A DNA stretch of 64,000 nt from Nematopogon swammerdamellus (taxonomy: Eukaryota; Arthropoda; Insecta; Lepidoptera; Adelidae). Location of the stretch: the NCBI GenBank assembly GCA_946902875.1, contig OX336340.1, forward strand, positions 21,591,566 to 21,655,565. Reading direction: 5' to 3'. The notes under the pieces are model-generated. The model was given only the letters and a program-made list of their open reading frames with translations. It was not told the DNA's origin and searched no databases. Positions 11,219-21,845 of the stretch are shown one piece after another. The translations under genes were made by a program, and so were the position numbers. Every line of letters starts with the position of its first letter. Position 1 is the first letter of the stretch.

Positions 11219-11632
11219 TTTTTTTTTTTTTTTTTATCTAATCCGGTATGGGTGGCTGAGTCGGAGGGGCCAAAGCACATGCTCTAACCAGCCAATATCA
11301 CCTCCGAGAAGGTAGGTGTCATACCGGAGACTTCCCTGGATTGCTGGCCATACTGGACTAGAGGAGAACACGACCGAGGTTGCTTGCGGCCATCTTACAT
11401 GCAGTACGGTGGTACCAACCCAGTCGGCTACAATTTGAGCCTACCACCTAGTAAGGGGTAAGGGAAGGGACCTACAGTTTTACACCGGTTCCGAACGGTG
11501 AAGCAGCGGGTGTAGGTATGCACGTAAATTTTTTCGTCAGAAAAAACTCATTGGTACACGCCGACCTGATTCGAACCTCGGACCTCCCGCATGAGAAGCC
11601 GATGCCCAAACCACTCGGCCACCCGCCGCTTA
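11219..11632 (-). mobile_element. SINE-B, essentially full length
   Basis: On the minus strand the tRNA-like head (GGTGGCCGAGTGGTTTGGGC; B box GAGGTTCGAATC) leads into CGGCGTGTACCAATGAGTTT. The body follows (CTTACTAGGTGGTAGGCTCA, GGTTGGTACCACCGTACTG, CTCTAGTCCAGTATGGCCAG), then the tail GCCACCCATACCGGATTAGA and an A-run, seen as the T-run at 11219-11236. Full-length SINEs of this layout are transcribed by RNA polymerase III. This is the reference copy for SINE-B in the window. Confidence 0.88.
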
Positions 11633-11635
11633 AAA

Positions 11636-11885
11636 GTTGATCCCTTTTTACCCGACTGCGCGACGCAAAGGAGGGTAATGTGTTTATCAGCCTATGTATG
11701 TATGTATGTATGTATGTATGTTTGTTCCTTTGTGGCACACTAGAGACCAAACGCGTGGGCCGATTTTGATGATTCTAACGTCAATCGATTTGTCTTAATC
11801 TTGCGAGTGTCACTGAAGACATGACAGTAATCAAAATTCAATATGGCGACAACTAGGTGCCATATTGTGAAAAATAAAAAAATGA
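11636..11885 (+). repeat. Repeat G with TATG microsatellite
   Basis: ACCCGACTGCGCGACGCAAA, then GGAGGGTAATGTG, (TATG)n at about 11694-11720, and GGGCCGATTTTGATG. This is a frequent lepidopteran dispersed repeat. Its leading ACCCGACTGCG also forms the outer ends of the big palindrome at 13571-13980. Confidence 0.7.
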
Positions 11886-12055
11886 AAGTTAACTAACTAT
11901 GTTAAGTGGGGTATCGTTGAATAGGTATTTGAAAATGATCTTTAGGTTTCTCTTATCATTTTTCATTTCGAATGACCATTTAGGATCTATAACGATTTAA
12001 AGTTGATTAGCAACCATTCTCACTCTTATAATAATAGAGCTGTGATAAAGTTCTT
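11886..12055. other. No feature seen
   Basis: AT-rich spacer. Confidence 0.35.
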
Positions 12056-12419
12056 ATTATACAGGGTGTTCGGCACATCGACCGAAATTTTTTTTTTTGT
12101 AGATAAGTGGGGTCATTTGCAACGTTTTGACCCAACATACCTTTTGTCAGGTGTCACGTGGTATCGAGATACGATTTTTTTTCTTTATTTTTGAAAATTA
12201 CCAAAATCCCAGCTTTAAACCCTTGTAACTTCTTTGTTCATGGTTGTATCAGCACGAAATAAAATTTATTGAATTTTACGATGTATCCTTGTTTTAGAAA
12301 AAAAAATTACTTGATGAAGTTAATACCATGAAAAGGACTTATGACTTCCCGAGAACGAGTAAAAAGATGACAGAATCCTAATTTCTTAATTCATTAAAAA
12401 AAACACCAATTGAGAGCGT

Positions 12420-12785
12420 CGTTTTCTTTTAAAAAGTTTGCTAGTTTACGCCCTTTCCAAAGATATACCACATTTTATACAAATCATTCACTATGTGATC
12501 AAAATTAGAGATAATTTGCAAGAGTCTAAACATTAATATTGGAGAATTGAACGAAGTGCCCGCGCGACCGGTACATGTTCTAAATTTGAAAATGCTCCGG
12601 AAAACGCTCTCAGTACAAGAAGCGACCACCGATAAGTAAGTGGCCCTGTTACAAAGTGCCCGTGTTGTCGTTCTATTCTGGTCTATGTCCCTAATTTTGA
12701 CCACATAGTAAATTATTTTTATGACATTTGGTATACCGTTGGAAAGGGCGTAAATTAGTGAACTTTTTAAAAGAAAATGAGGGGG
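12420..12785. mobile_element. Long inverted-repeat element, MITE-like
   Basis: GTCGTTTTCTTTTAAAAAGT (from 12419) through TTTACGCCCTTTCCAAAG to 'CTATGTGATCAAAATTA' is mirrored at 12690-12780 by 'TAATTTTGACCACATAG', TTGGAAAGGGCGTAAATTAG and ACTTTTTAAAAGAAAATGA. The arms are about 90 bp at roughly 80% identity by eye, with a loop near 170 bp. The upstream sequence from 12058 (ACAGGGTGTTCGG) may belong to the same element. It is non-coding. Confidence 0.6.
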
Positions 12786-12788
12786 GAA

Positions 12789-13078
12789 GCGGAGCGAGGC
12801 GAATATGTATGTATGAATTTCCTCCATAAAATTTAAGCCGATCATCTAAATTTGATTAAAATTAGTACACGCACATTTAGCTATACGAGACACAGGATAG
12901 GCTAAATAAAATTCAGTTCCGGTTACGCTAATAGGTGGAATATTTTACTTAGTTAGGTAGTATTTGATTTATAACTGAAGTTTCTTATTTTAATATCGAT
13001 AGCTTTTTCCCGCGGATTCGCTCGCTCGGAAATTCGTATTTCAAAAGAAGAAAGTAAGTAACTTAGGCCAGGACCGGA
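12789..13078. repeat. Repeat D fragments
   Basis: 12789-12960 is the reverse-orientation end of repeat D (GGACACAGGATAGGCTAAATA without the full head). 12995-13078 restarts it on the plus strand: TTTTTCCCGCGGATTCGCTC, then GAAATTCGTATT and AAAGAAGAAAGTAAGTAA. Compare the fuller copies at 17147 and 41030. Confidence 0.65.
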
Positions 13079-13084
13079 AGGAAC

Positions 13085-13515
13085 TTATTTTCTTCACAAA
13101 AGTTATCGTCTTCCTGAACGCAGCTCTGCCTTCGGCCTCGCCCTCAATTACTTGATTTCTTCGAAAAGGTTTATAGTCTTAATGAACGAAGCTCGGCCTT
13201 CGGCCTCGCCCTTAGTTACTTACTACTTGCTTCGAGAAGGTTTATGGTCTTCCTGAATGCAGCTCGGCCTTCGGCCTCGCACTCTGTTACCTACTTTCTT
13301 CGAAAAGGTTATCGTCTTCCTGAACGCAGCTCGGCCTTCGGCCTCGCCCTCAATTACTTAATTTCGTCGAGAAATTTTATAGTCTTCCTGAACGCAGCTC
13401 GGCCTTCGGCCTCGCCCTTACTTACTTACTTTGTTCGAGAAGGTTTATGGTCTTCCTGAACGCAGCTCAGCCTTCGGCCTCGCCCTCTGTTACTTAGTTT
13501 CTTCGAAAAATTTAC
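13085..13515 (+). repeat. Tandem repeat, about 67-bp unit, 6-7 copies
   Basis: Each unit reads approximately GTCTTCCTGAACGCAGCTCG, GCCTTCGGCCTCGCCCT, then a variable AATTACTTACTTTCTTCGA and a GAAAGGTTTATG part. The GGCCTTCGGCC core is itself a small hairpin. Open frames across it come from the repetitive composition. Confidence 0.85.
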
Positions 13516-13570
13516 GGTCTTATAATCCTAACTAAAAATTGTAAAATAAAAAAAGTTAATTTTACAAAAT

Positions 13571-13980
13571 AAAAAAACCCGACTGCGTAAAAAATTAACT
13601 TTAAATAAAAACTGAAAAGAAAAAAACAAGTCCAGTAGTCTAGAAATCTGTTAAGTAATATTGAATAACTACACCATTGAAATAGTTTCATTATCGATAC
13701 ACACATATAATAAAACAAATAATAAACTCTAATGCGGAACATAGCGACTTTAACAGTCGGGACCCATTGAAATTTTCCCAATAATGGGTCCCGACTGTTA
13801 AAGTCGCTATGTTCCGCATTAGAGTTTATTATTTGTTTTGTTATATGTGTGTATCGATAATGAAACTATTTCAATGGTGTAGTTATTCAATATTACTTAA
13901 CAGATTTCTAGACTACTGGACTTGTTTTTTTCTTTTCAGTTTTTATTTAAAGTTAATTTTTTACGCAGTCGGGTTTTTTT
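13571..13980. repeat. Near-perfect 410-bp palindrome
   Basis: The arms at 13571-13768 and 13783-13980 are reverse complements of equal length. I found one mismatch in about 200 positions when comparing them in blocks. The spacer is 14 bases. The outer ends are A-run plus CCCGACTGCG and its complement, linking the arms to repeat G. The same peptide can be read off both arms in opposite directions, which is a consequence of the symmetry and not evidence of a gene. Confidence 0.95.
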
Positions 13981-13999
13981 TTAGGTATTTACTTCTATG

Positions 14000-14275
14000 G
14001 AACGCACGCAACACGCACTGACCTAGCGAGCGGCAGCGTGGAGCGACGCGAGCGTCATCCTGCGACGTATTTATGATAATCCGATGCAAATGATATGTAT
14101 CTGGCGGGTCGATCGCGAGGGGAGTCCCGGTCGGTCCCGCCGTTTCCTTCCGTTGCTAATTATAAGAACGTTTCGTCTGAGTCGCCCCCGCCGCGCGGCA
14201 TAGCCGCTCGCGTTCACATAGCACGCCGCGCCGGATAAACCAGGGTCACGACGAGACTTCTACACTATCTAGGGA
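14000..14275. promoter_or_regulatory. CpG-rich non-coding module with octamer site
   Basis: A GC- and CpG-rich island in AT-rich surroundings. It contains ATGCAAAT at 14084-14091 (perfect POU octamer) next to ATAATCC (Bicoid/Otx-type core) and TTTATG. No reading frame is convincing. Enhancer or promoter function is inferred only from composition and motifs. Confidence 0.3.
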
Positions 14276-14544
14276 AGGATAACATCATTATTCATAGGCA
14301 AAGCGACAATCGATTTCGTTTAGTCCTCAATTTTTAAATACCGAACAGATGTTACATATTGAAGTATGTCTACACGCAGGATGCGTGCGTTTCGTCTATA
14401 TAATGGTATTTTATATCAATTAATATATTAGTAACAAATCTGTAAGGGATGGTCATGGAGTAAGTTACTTTGTTTTATGAGATATTGTGTTTGTAGACTC
14501 TATGTATGATAATAAAAGTACATTAACGGTTTTTAGAAATATTT
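14276..14544. other. No feature seen
   Basis: AT-rich, nothing recognisable. Confidence 0.35.
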
Positions 14545-14650
14545 TCTGTATGTATGTATGTTCCTCCATAATCCATAAACCGATCATCCGAATTCTATGA
14601 AACTTAGTACAAGCACATTTTAGTATACGGGACACAGGATAGGATAAATA
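14545..14650 (-). repeat. Repeat D fragment
   Basis: TATGTATGTATGTTCCTCC, CATAAACCGATCATCCGAAT, 'TGAAACTTAGTACAAGCACA' and GGGACACAGGATAGGATAAA are the repeat D end. The SINE-B that follows begins immediately after ATAAAT. Confidence 0.65.
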
Positions 14651-14855
14651 TAGCCGACTGGGTTGGTGCCACCGTACTAGATGTAAGATGGCCGCATAGC
14701 AGACTCGGTTGTGTTCTCCTCTAGTCCAGTATAGCCAGCAATCCAGGGAAGTCTTCGGTATGGCACCTACCTTCTCGGAAGTGATATTGGCTGTTCGAAG
14801 CATGTGCTTTGGCGCCTCCGACTCAGCCACCCATAAAGGATTACATAAAAAAAAT
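14651..14855 (+). mobile_element. SINE-B, 5'-truncated
   Basis: Begins inside the body at AGCCGACTGGGTTGGTGCCA and ends CACCCATAAAGGATTACATA plus A-run. Inserted within repeat D sequence. Confidence 0.85.
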
Positions 14856-15344
14856 TATAATACTGATAGTAGAAAGTTTAATTCCGTAAGACAGCGAACA
14901 TGTTTCCCGCCCTACGCAACTATTCCGGATCCGGCGAATAGAAGCCGTTACGTTGCGGACGCGTAGCGTGCGTGCGTTGCGAAGAGGCCTTACGCACTTT
15001 GCAACACATGTCAAGACCGAGAAGCAACGGGGTCGAATACCAAATGATATCGATTTTAATTGCGTTATTATGTTAATGCGTTCACGCAAAACTGCGGGTA
15101 AACGCGATTTTCGACGCCTAAAAAGGAGTTAGTATTTTTTTGCTGGAGGCTTGCGGTGCCTTCACGCATGTCTGCCGCGCACGCACCGCGCGGCGCGTGT
15201 GTGCGTGAGGTGTAGGTAGAGTTGGTGTATTAGCGATTTATTGATATTGCAAAACTTACTAGGTAGGTAGTGATTACTCATTATTTTTAGCAGTACGTTG
15301 ATAATATAATTCTGTGCAAATGTGCGAATACTGTAAAGTGTATT
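14856..15344. other. No gene; CpG-rich patches
   Basis: Short CpG-rich stretches near 14930-15000 and 15160-15220 (CGCACCGCGCGGCGCGTGTG). No reading frame or repeat family is supported. Confidence 0.4.
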
Positions 15345-15592
15345 TTTAAGTTTTGTTACCCCGTTCGGAAGCCTATTACTAAGCCTACGCCGTCTGTCTG
15401 TCTGTCTGTCCTTCTGCTGTATCTTTGGAACCGCAATAGCTAGCTGTTATTATGGCGGATATAACAACAAATAATAAATAAAAAAAGTAAACAAGGCTAC
15501 ATACACCCCATACATTTTCAAAGTTTTTTTTTGTGGTGCGGAAACCTCGTTGCGCGAATGCGACTCGTACTTGGCCGGTTTTGTTAAACCTT
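15345..15592 (-). repeat. Repeat F copy
   Basis: GCCTATTACTAAGCCTACGC, (CTGT)n, GCTGTATCTTTGGAACCGC, the 'TTATTATGGCGGATATAAC' box and the end GAATGCGACTCGTACTTGGC. Reverse of the copy at 4865. Confidence 0.75.
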
Positions 15593-16355
15593 CAATCTCT
15601 GTATATTTTCAATGAAATGTCGGCCGTCTATCAGCCTGTTCGATTATAAATAATTCTAGAACAGATAAACTGATTTGTAAGCAGTTTTCATAAAATTGTC
15701 ACACAAATCATTTAAATCATCATCACAATCTATCACTAATTATATATTTACATTTATAATTAATGGGGCAATAATATTATACTAAATGACATAAAACTAA
15801 AATTTGAAAGAAAATTTTCGGGGAAAATTTAGATTATTTTGTTTGTTGCTAAGACCAAATTGAACGGTTAAAATATTTCTATTTTAAATTATTTACAAAA
15901 TAGAAATTTACATAAAATTAACTTTTCTCGTAAGCAGCTGCATTCATGAAAACCCAGAAGCAATGCCAAGTGTACGGTCCACCTATCTACGTGGTCGTCT
16001 TTCTGCATCGGTAGCACAACGGTACCGCCCCGAGCATTGTGCGTAAGCAGGTACAGAAACAACAAAGTTAGCGATATTGTGCGCACGCCGAGGCAAACCT
16101 CGACTTTTTCACTCGGTCATGCTACGCACAGAATGCATTATTAATGGCACACAATGATAATAATTATCGCCGGTTATTTTGTATAAAAAGTTAGCGAAGA
16201 AACTATTCGCGAGTTACGCACAAGTTGGCGTGCTCGCGAGCGGTGCGTGCGTTTCTGCTATTGAACGACGCGGCATGTTTGGGTTGTACTTTTGGTGTGC
16301 TTGTATCATTTAGGTGTGTCTAAATTGCCTTTCAGAAAACTTGTTAGGTTTATTA
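15593..16355. other. No gene; small CpG-rich patch
   Basis: AT-rich apart from 16080-16280, which is CpG-richer (TTGGCGTGCTCGCGAGCGGT). I see no supported exon. Confidence 0.4.
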
Positions 16356-17112
16356 ATGTTTTTATTTTTTATGGAATCTGACACGGTTGGCTACATTTTT
16401 TTTATTTAATTTTTTTTTATAGAAACTGACACAGTTGGCTACATCACCTACAACATCCGAGATGTCAGCCCATAACCCCGGGTGAACTTGGTGCCACGTT
16501 TTTTTTTTTTTTTTTTTTTTTTATGGTAACTGACACGGTTGGCTACATCACCTACAACGTCCGTGATGTCAGCCCATAACACCGGGTGAACTAGGTGCCA
16601 TGTCAGTGCTTCCCCCTTTGATCGTGCCGGCTACACTGAACTGGTCGGAAAACACAAACTATATTCATAGCCGTTTAGACCGACGTTTCATTCAGTGCGG
16701 TGGTACCAACCCGGGCGGGTTAAACCCTACCACCAAGTAAGATTAGGAGGGAAGGGACCTACAGTTTTACGAGGAATCCGAACCTCGGTCAGCCTCCAAC
16801 GGTCAGCGGTCACCCATCCAAGTACTGACCGCACCCAGCGTTGCTTAACATTCAATAGCGACAGTTGACTGTCTGCACCACTGAGCTATCGAGGCTGACA
16901 GTGCTTCCCTTCATTTCATGTCGGCTACACTGAACTGGACGGAAAACACGACCTATTTACATAGCCGTTTCGACCGACGTTTCGCTCAGTGCGGCGGTAT
17001 CAACCCGGCCGGGATAAACTCTACCACCTAGTAAGGTAAGAAGGGAAGGGACCTACAGTTTAACGTGGACTCCGAACAACGGTCAGACTCCAACGGTCGA
17101 GCGGTCATCATC
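16356..17112 (-). mobile_element. Three SINE-A copies nested or abutting
   Basis: A tail fragment (16365-16395) is followed by a second SINE-A, whose body is interrupted after GTGAACTTGGTGCCACG (16499) by a third. The third, inner copy is complete, with a long poly-T at 16499-16522 and a tRNA/5S-like head ending GAGCTATCGAGGCTGAC at about 16899. The outer body then resumes with AGTGCTTCCCTTCATTTC and runs to its own damaged head at about 17112. All are on the minus strand. Confidence 0.85.
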
Positions 17113-17146
17113 TTTATTCGCACCCAATTTATTTATTTATACACTA

Positions 17147-17366
17147 GCTTTTGTCCGCGGCTTCGCTCGCGTGAAATTCGTATTTAAAAAGAAGAAAGTA
17201 AGTAAGCCCGCTACCGCACCTTTATTTCGGCACGCGTAACAATTAGGTTTGTATGAGAGCGACATCTTAGCGTAACAGGAACTGAATTTTATTTAGCCTA
17301 TCCTGTATCACGTATAATTAAATGTGCTTGCACTAAGTTTCATCGAATTCGGATAATCGGTTTAAT
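17147..17366 (+). repeat. Repeat D copy
   Basis: AGCTTTTGTCCGCGGCTTCG, CTCGCGTGAAATTCGTATT, the 'ACCTTTATTTCGGC' box, TTGTATGAGAGCGACATCTT, CCTATCCTGTATCACGTAT and GAATTCGGATAATCGGTTTA. This family often ends in (ACAT)n in Lepidoptera; that end is missing here. Confidence 0.75.
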
Positions 17367-17374
17367 AGAGCAGA

Positions 17375-17643
17375 GTAATCGGTATTGTGCCGCAAGCACT
17401 CTTGTAAATTACAGCACAACACCGACCACCACATTTAGCAAAGTATTAGGACAAGATAACTATCGAGCAGCATTTAAGGCACGAAGGCTCACCAGCTACA
17501 AGACTCGGTGGAAGGACCGTGTCGAGGTGAGAGGTGGCTAGCATCTCGCCCTTATGAACAGCATCTTCTCCTTATCCCTTAATTGCCTTTTACGACATGC
17601 AAGGTGAGAGATCCAGTGAGGCTATTCTTTTTAAGTACCGGCA
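17375..17643 (-). mobile_element. SINE-C copy
   Basis: The head is at the right (TTTTTAAGTACCGGCAC, degraded), the body carries CACCTCTCACCTCGACACGG, and the tail ACAATACCGATTACTCTGC is at the left. It abuts the repeat D end, so one was probably inserted into the other. Confidence 0.75.
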
Positions 17644-18475
17644 CAAATTAATTAATAGTTACTTCGTAACAGATAAATCACTCCATAGAAAAAGTTCCAT
17701 ACCTACGGCTTTAATAGCCTAATGTTTCACGTCGCCAATCGCTGCGTGCGAAAATGTACCTAAAAATCGAGTGTAAAGTGATTATTGCTTTGCAGCTGAA
17801 AGCAGTAGCGTGAGCGCGCACGTAGTTATGCTCCGCGCGGCTGTCGGCAGCACACTGACTGAATTATGGATCGCCGGCAATCTGCCGGGCGGTAGGTAGT
17901 TAGCGCGCGCAAGTACATAGAGTGCATGAGGCCTGGTACCGGCCCCACGGCCTATATTATTAGCACAATAAATACAGTTTTACGTCATACGGCCACGAGA
18001 TAATCACACGAATTTACAATAAGGTCTAGTGTTGTGGTGTGAACTGCTCTCTATAGATCGCTGTGCGTACCGCGACCGCGGGCGGAGCGTCGCAACTTTT
18101 TGCCTCAGCGTCTTGCCTTCGTCTAGCTGAAGTTTTTATCAACAACGCGACTTCAACAGCGCTAACATTGTTCGCTGTTGAAGTCGCTGCATACCTGGCC
18201 GCGACTTCAGAATAGTACGACTTGGGAAATCATCTGAACTTATCGGCCCTCTAATGATATCTGAAAATTTGACAAGCATTAAGTTCGCCTTTTGTGTTTA
18301 TGTTTTTATTTGGTTAAATATTCATCAATTCAAACTCCACCTATATGTAGTGGAGACGAAATTGTGGAGATGCCGATATTTAAATTATATGTTCGTATTT
18401 TGTTTCAATTATTAAAAGTAGGACCTGCAAGGCTGTAAGAACTTAGTAGGTACATCCTTACCTATAATAAAATCC
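17644..18475. other. No gene; CpG-rich patches and one hairpin
   Basis: CpG-rich near 17800-17930 and 18060-18200. The hairpin at 18147-18187 is listed separately. No supported frame. Confidence 0.4.
18147..18187. repeat. 15-bp perfect hairpin
   Basis: GCGACTTCAACAGCG (18147-18161) and its exact complement (18173-18187) enclose an 11-base loop. The word CGACTTCA recurs just after at about 18204, so this may be part of a larger rearranged unit. Too short for a typical microRNA precursor. Confidence 0.7.
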
Positions 18476-18712
18476 AACGTCTGCTTTCTGTCTGAGTGTC
18501 TGAGTGTCTGAGTGTCTGAGTGTATGTCTGTCTGTCTATCTATCCGCTTATAACTCGAGAACCACTGGACCGATTTTAATAAAAAAAAAATCTACGGATA
18601 GCTTGATTCTTCCCATCAACTATAGGCTACTTACTATCACGCTAAATGGCTTATGAGGTTAGCAGTGAAGTGAAATATGAGAGCGGGCGGAGCCGCGGGC
18701 ACAGCTTGTTAC
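18476..18712 (+). repeat. Repeat H (lepidopteran dispersed repeat)
   Basis: 'AAAATCCAACGTCTGCTTTC', a TGAGTGTC tandem, (CTGT)n, CTCGAGAACCACTGGACCGA and the end 'GGCGGAGCCGCGGGCACAGC'. The pattern 'TATAAAA ... ACCGATTTTAAT ... GGCGAAGCCGCGGGC' is a repeat frequent in Lepidoptera. Confidence 0.65.
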
Positions 18713-18760
18713 ATATATGTGTCAATGTATTTATTTATTTATTTATGTTTTTTTTTTTCA

Positions 18761-18828
18761 CCCGGTGTTATGGGCTTACATCCCGCATGTTGTAGGTCAT
18801 GTGGCCAACCGTGTCAGTTTCCATAAAA
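18761..18828 (+). mobile_element. SINE-A 3' fragment
   Basis: TCACCCGGTGTTATGGGCTT to GTCAGTTTCCATAAAA; only the last 60 bp of the family. Confidence 0.8.
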
Positions 18829-19003
18829 AAACATAAAGGTAGGTATATTATAATTATTATCTCAGTAAATTTCGCGCTACCCATCAATCTTACCCGCAAT
18901 CCCAAGCATGACTGGTAGATAATACCTCTAGACATTAAGTCTGCGTTTTGTAAACATTTTTGTGTGTGCAATAAATTTTAATTTTATTCTATTTCAAAAT
19001 TTT

Positions 19004-19136
19004 TATTATTTTCTCTTGAAAGCGCGACATATGCCAACGAGCCGCAAATAAGGTGTCTAACGACGCAAATTGGCATTCGGTCGTATGCGGAGGTTGCGAA
19101 TGCCATACCGGCCTGACAGGTGCCTATTCACAGTAT
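19004..19136 (-). mobile_element. LINE-B-type 3' end
   Basis: AAAGCGCGACATATGCCAAC, AAGGTGTCTAACGACGC, 'GGCATTCGGTCGTATGCGG' and TTGCGAATGCCATACCGGCC match, in diverged form, the 3' untranslated part of LINE-B (29215-29335). No coding part remains. Confidence 0.7.
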
Positions 19137-19223
19137 ACGCATATTGGGTTTGTTGGCCTATGCACCTGGTCTAGGGGAGTTTCGAATGAGTTTGGATGGT
19201 AATTGCACAGAAGTAGTAGCGAT

Positions 19224-19500
19224 GGTTCTTAATTTTTTTTTTTTTTTTTTTTTTTTTATGGAAACTGATACGGTTGGCTACCATCACCTACAACATCCGT
19301 GATGCCAGCCCCTAACACCGGGTGAACTTGGTGCCACGTCAGTGCTTCCCTTCGGTCGTGCCGGCTACACTGAACTGGACGGAAAACACAAACTATTTAC
19401 ATAGCCGTTTCGACCGACCTTTCATTCGTGCGGTGGTACCAACCCGGGCGGGTTAAACCCTACCACCTAGTAATATAAGAAGGGAGTCATATCCCTTAAA
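19224..19500 (-). mobile_element. SINE-A, head mostly missing
   Basis: The T-run and ATGGAAACTGATACGGTTGG at the left run through the body to GGGAGTCATATCCCTTA. The C-type head is cut off right at its junction with the body. Confidence 0.85.
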
Positions 19501-19904
19501 TAAATAAAATATATAATTGTAGGTACCTCCACCTAAGGCCAGTACCAATACCTATCATATTAATGAGACTCTCTTTATTGAGATACATATAAATCAATCA
19601 AGAGATATATCTACATTGAATTTTACGATTTAACACACTTGCTTTTACTGTAGTATCAATTGTTGTTAAATTAATCAAACTAAGTATGTTTTTGTGACAT
19701 CTCAGCGGGATAATGAAAAAGATGTGTTAATTAATTAAGCTGAGAACAAAAACTGAACCATATTGTGAGAGACATCTTTGTATTGAGATGAGACAATACT
19801 TTGAGTCGACTAAATATTAATAATTCATTGTTGTACATTGAAACGAGTTTTTCGACAACTTAATTATTCCATACTGGGATTTAATAGTAGAACTGAGTTT
19901 AAAA
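19501..19904. other. AT-rich, no feature seen
   Basis: No frame or family recognised. Confidence 0.4.
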
Positions 19905-20226
19905 TTTTTTTTATGGAATTTTACACGGTTGGCTACATCACCTACAACATCCGTGATGTCAGCCCTGATGTCAGCCCATAACACCGGGTGAACTAGGTGC
20001 CATGTCAGTGCCTCACTCCATTTCATGTCGACTACACTGAACCAAACTATTTACATAGCCGTTTCGACCGACCTTTCATTCAGTGCGGTGGTACCAACGC
20101 GGGCGGGTTAAACCCTACCACCTAGTAATATAAGAAGTGAGCCATATCCCTTAGTCGCCTTTTACGACATACACGGGGAGAGATGCAGTGGCGCTATTCT
20201 TTTAAAGTACCGGCCCCACACGGTAC
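19905..20226 (-). mobile_element. SINE-A with C-type head
   Basis: Same layout as 499-824, ending GTACCGGCCCCACACGGTAC. It carries a small internal tandem duplication of TGATGTCAGCCC near 19955-19978. Confidence 0.85.
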
Positions 20227-20699
20227 AATGTTTTCGTTTACGCGGTAAATCAGAATGTACCAAAACTAAAACAAACTAAAACTAATGTGTAACAGCGGTA
20301 AAGCCTAAACCAAGGAATGTAAGAATGTATTGTAATACCTACTACGTGCCTAAACGAACAAATTAAGAAATATTTTTTTTAATGTTCATAATAAAGAAAT
20401 ATTTTTATATCTATTTCCGTACTTACGTTTTATTTCGTTCCTAATTTATATTTTTAACTCTACTTAAATAAAAAATTTAGTCCTCTAAAATTTTGAATTT
20501 CAGACATTTATTTCTCACCAATTGAAGGTGTCTAAATAGTGTAATTGCATGATTTGAAGAAAAAAACCTGGAAAGCTAGAATACAGCTTATTACAAAAAG
20601 AAAATTTAGAACAAAATATTAAAATTTACAGCTAAATTATAGGTAATAATTAGACCTCTGAGCTTTGTCCCTTTTGCACGATTCGATTTAGAGAGAGCG
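20227..20699. other. AT-rich, no feature seen
   Basis: Nothing recognised; one AATATTTTTA-type repeat of words around 20370-20410. Confidence 0.4.
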
Positions 20700-20868
<169 letters not shown>

Positions 20869-21060
20869 CAAACGACATCCTCAATATTGAATAGGACAAC
20901 ATCATTATCCTCTTAACAAGGTTCACAAGAAATTTGGTAAACGACACTAAAATCAACCTTTAAACTCTATGCATAATAACTTAAATACCTATTGTAAAGT
21001 ACGTACTCGACTTTCTCGTGGGAATGAAGGAGAGCTACAACTGAATCAGTTTCAGTATAA

Positions 21061-21660
21061 GGCTTTGCCTCGTGCTGTTTATCTAGTACGTGGATTGGTA
21101 CACTGAACTAAGTGCACGTGGGTGGATAGTGCACACGTAGTTCCATGTGAGTATGCGAGAGTAGGTATAGTACGGGACTATAGTATAGCGGGCGGCGCGG
21201 CGTGGCGCGCACCGATACCAACCGCCGCCGCCTACACCGCCGCCATTTTGATAGTTCAAGACCGTTGAACAAATAGTGGAAGTATGAATTTCATCCGGTC
21301 TCATGCGATTAAGCCCCCGCGCCTCTCCCGCGGTACACCTGTCGTCCCTCCCACGGAATTTATAATTTTCGCAATTGTTGCCGGGAGCCGCCGACGGATT
21401 TCGGAGGGAAAACATTTAACTATTTCGGGTTATTTGATGGTTTTAATTTGTGTCTGTGCCGGCTGGAGAAATAAAGCTGGATTTATAATATTTGTTTTAT
21501 ATAAATCTGATGATTTATTTATCATCCGGCGGCCGGAGGTGGGCCGGCCCGCCTCGTCGCAGCTTTACATATCAACGGAATATTCAACTCCACCTCTGCT
21601 GAAGCGTTTCCCACTTCTTTGTAATTATATATTTCAGCGGTTTCATGCATTTAAATAGTA
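21061..21660. promoter_or_regulatory. CpG-rich non-coding island
   Basis: GC- and CpG-rich from about 21150 to 21560. It contains GCCGCCATTTTG at 21239-21250 (Pho/YY1-type) and AT-rich homeodomain-like words between the GC blocks. Frames across it carry no recognisable domain. It could be a promoter, a 5' exon or an enhancer; the sequence alone does not decide. Confidence 0.3.
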
Positions 21661-21845
21661 GAAATAATGTACTGAATTAACAGGTAACTTTTTTTTGTTT
21701 TATGAATAAAATATTCAAAGGTATGATTTTGGATACACAAACATTAATTGATGAACATTTTACTAGTCAGTGTGGTCCGACTAAAATGTCACGTGTTCAT
21801 GTCACATATGAAACAGCCATATGCCCTATTCAGGTGACACCATAA

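Noticed and set aside
11472..11750. Genuine tRNA gene at the GGCCGAGTGGT / GGTTCGAATC boxes
   Set aside because: The boxes are the head of SINE-B: the sequence runs on into the SINE body, the same head recurs at 8730 and 37790, and a complete cloverleaf could not be drawn by eye.
12003..12194. A viral or host gene near ACAGGGTGTTCGGCAC
   Set aside because: The region is AT-rich non-coding and is better explained as part of a DNA-transposon-like repeat.
13512..14021. Two identical small proteins on opposite strands
   Set aside because: They are the same sequence read from the two arms of the palindrome; hydrophobic, AT-rich, no family match.
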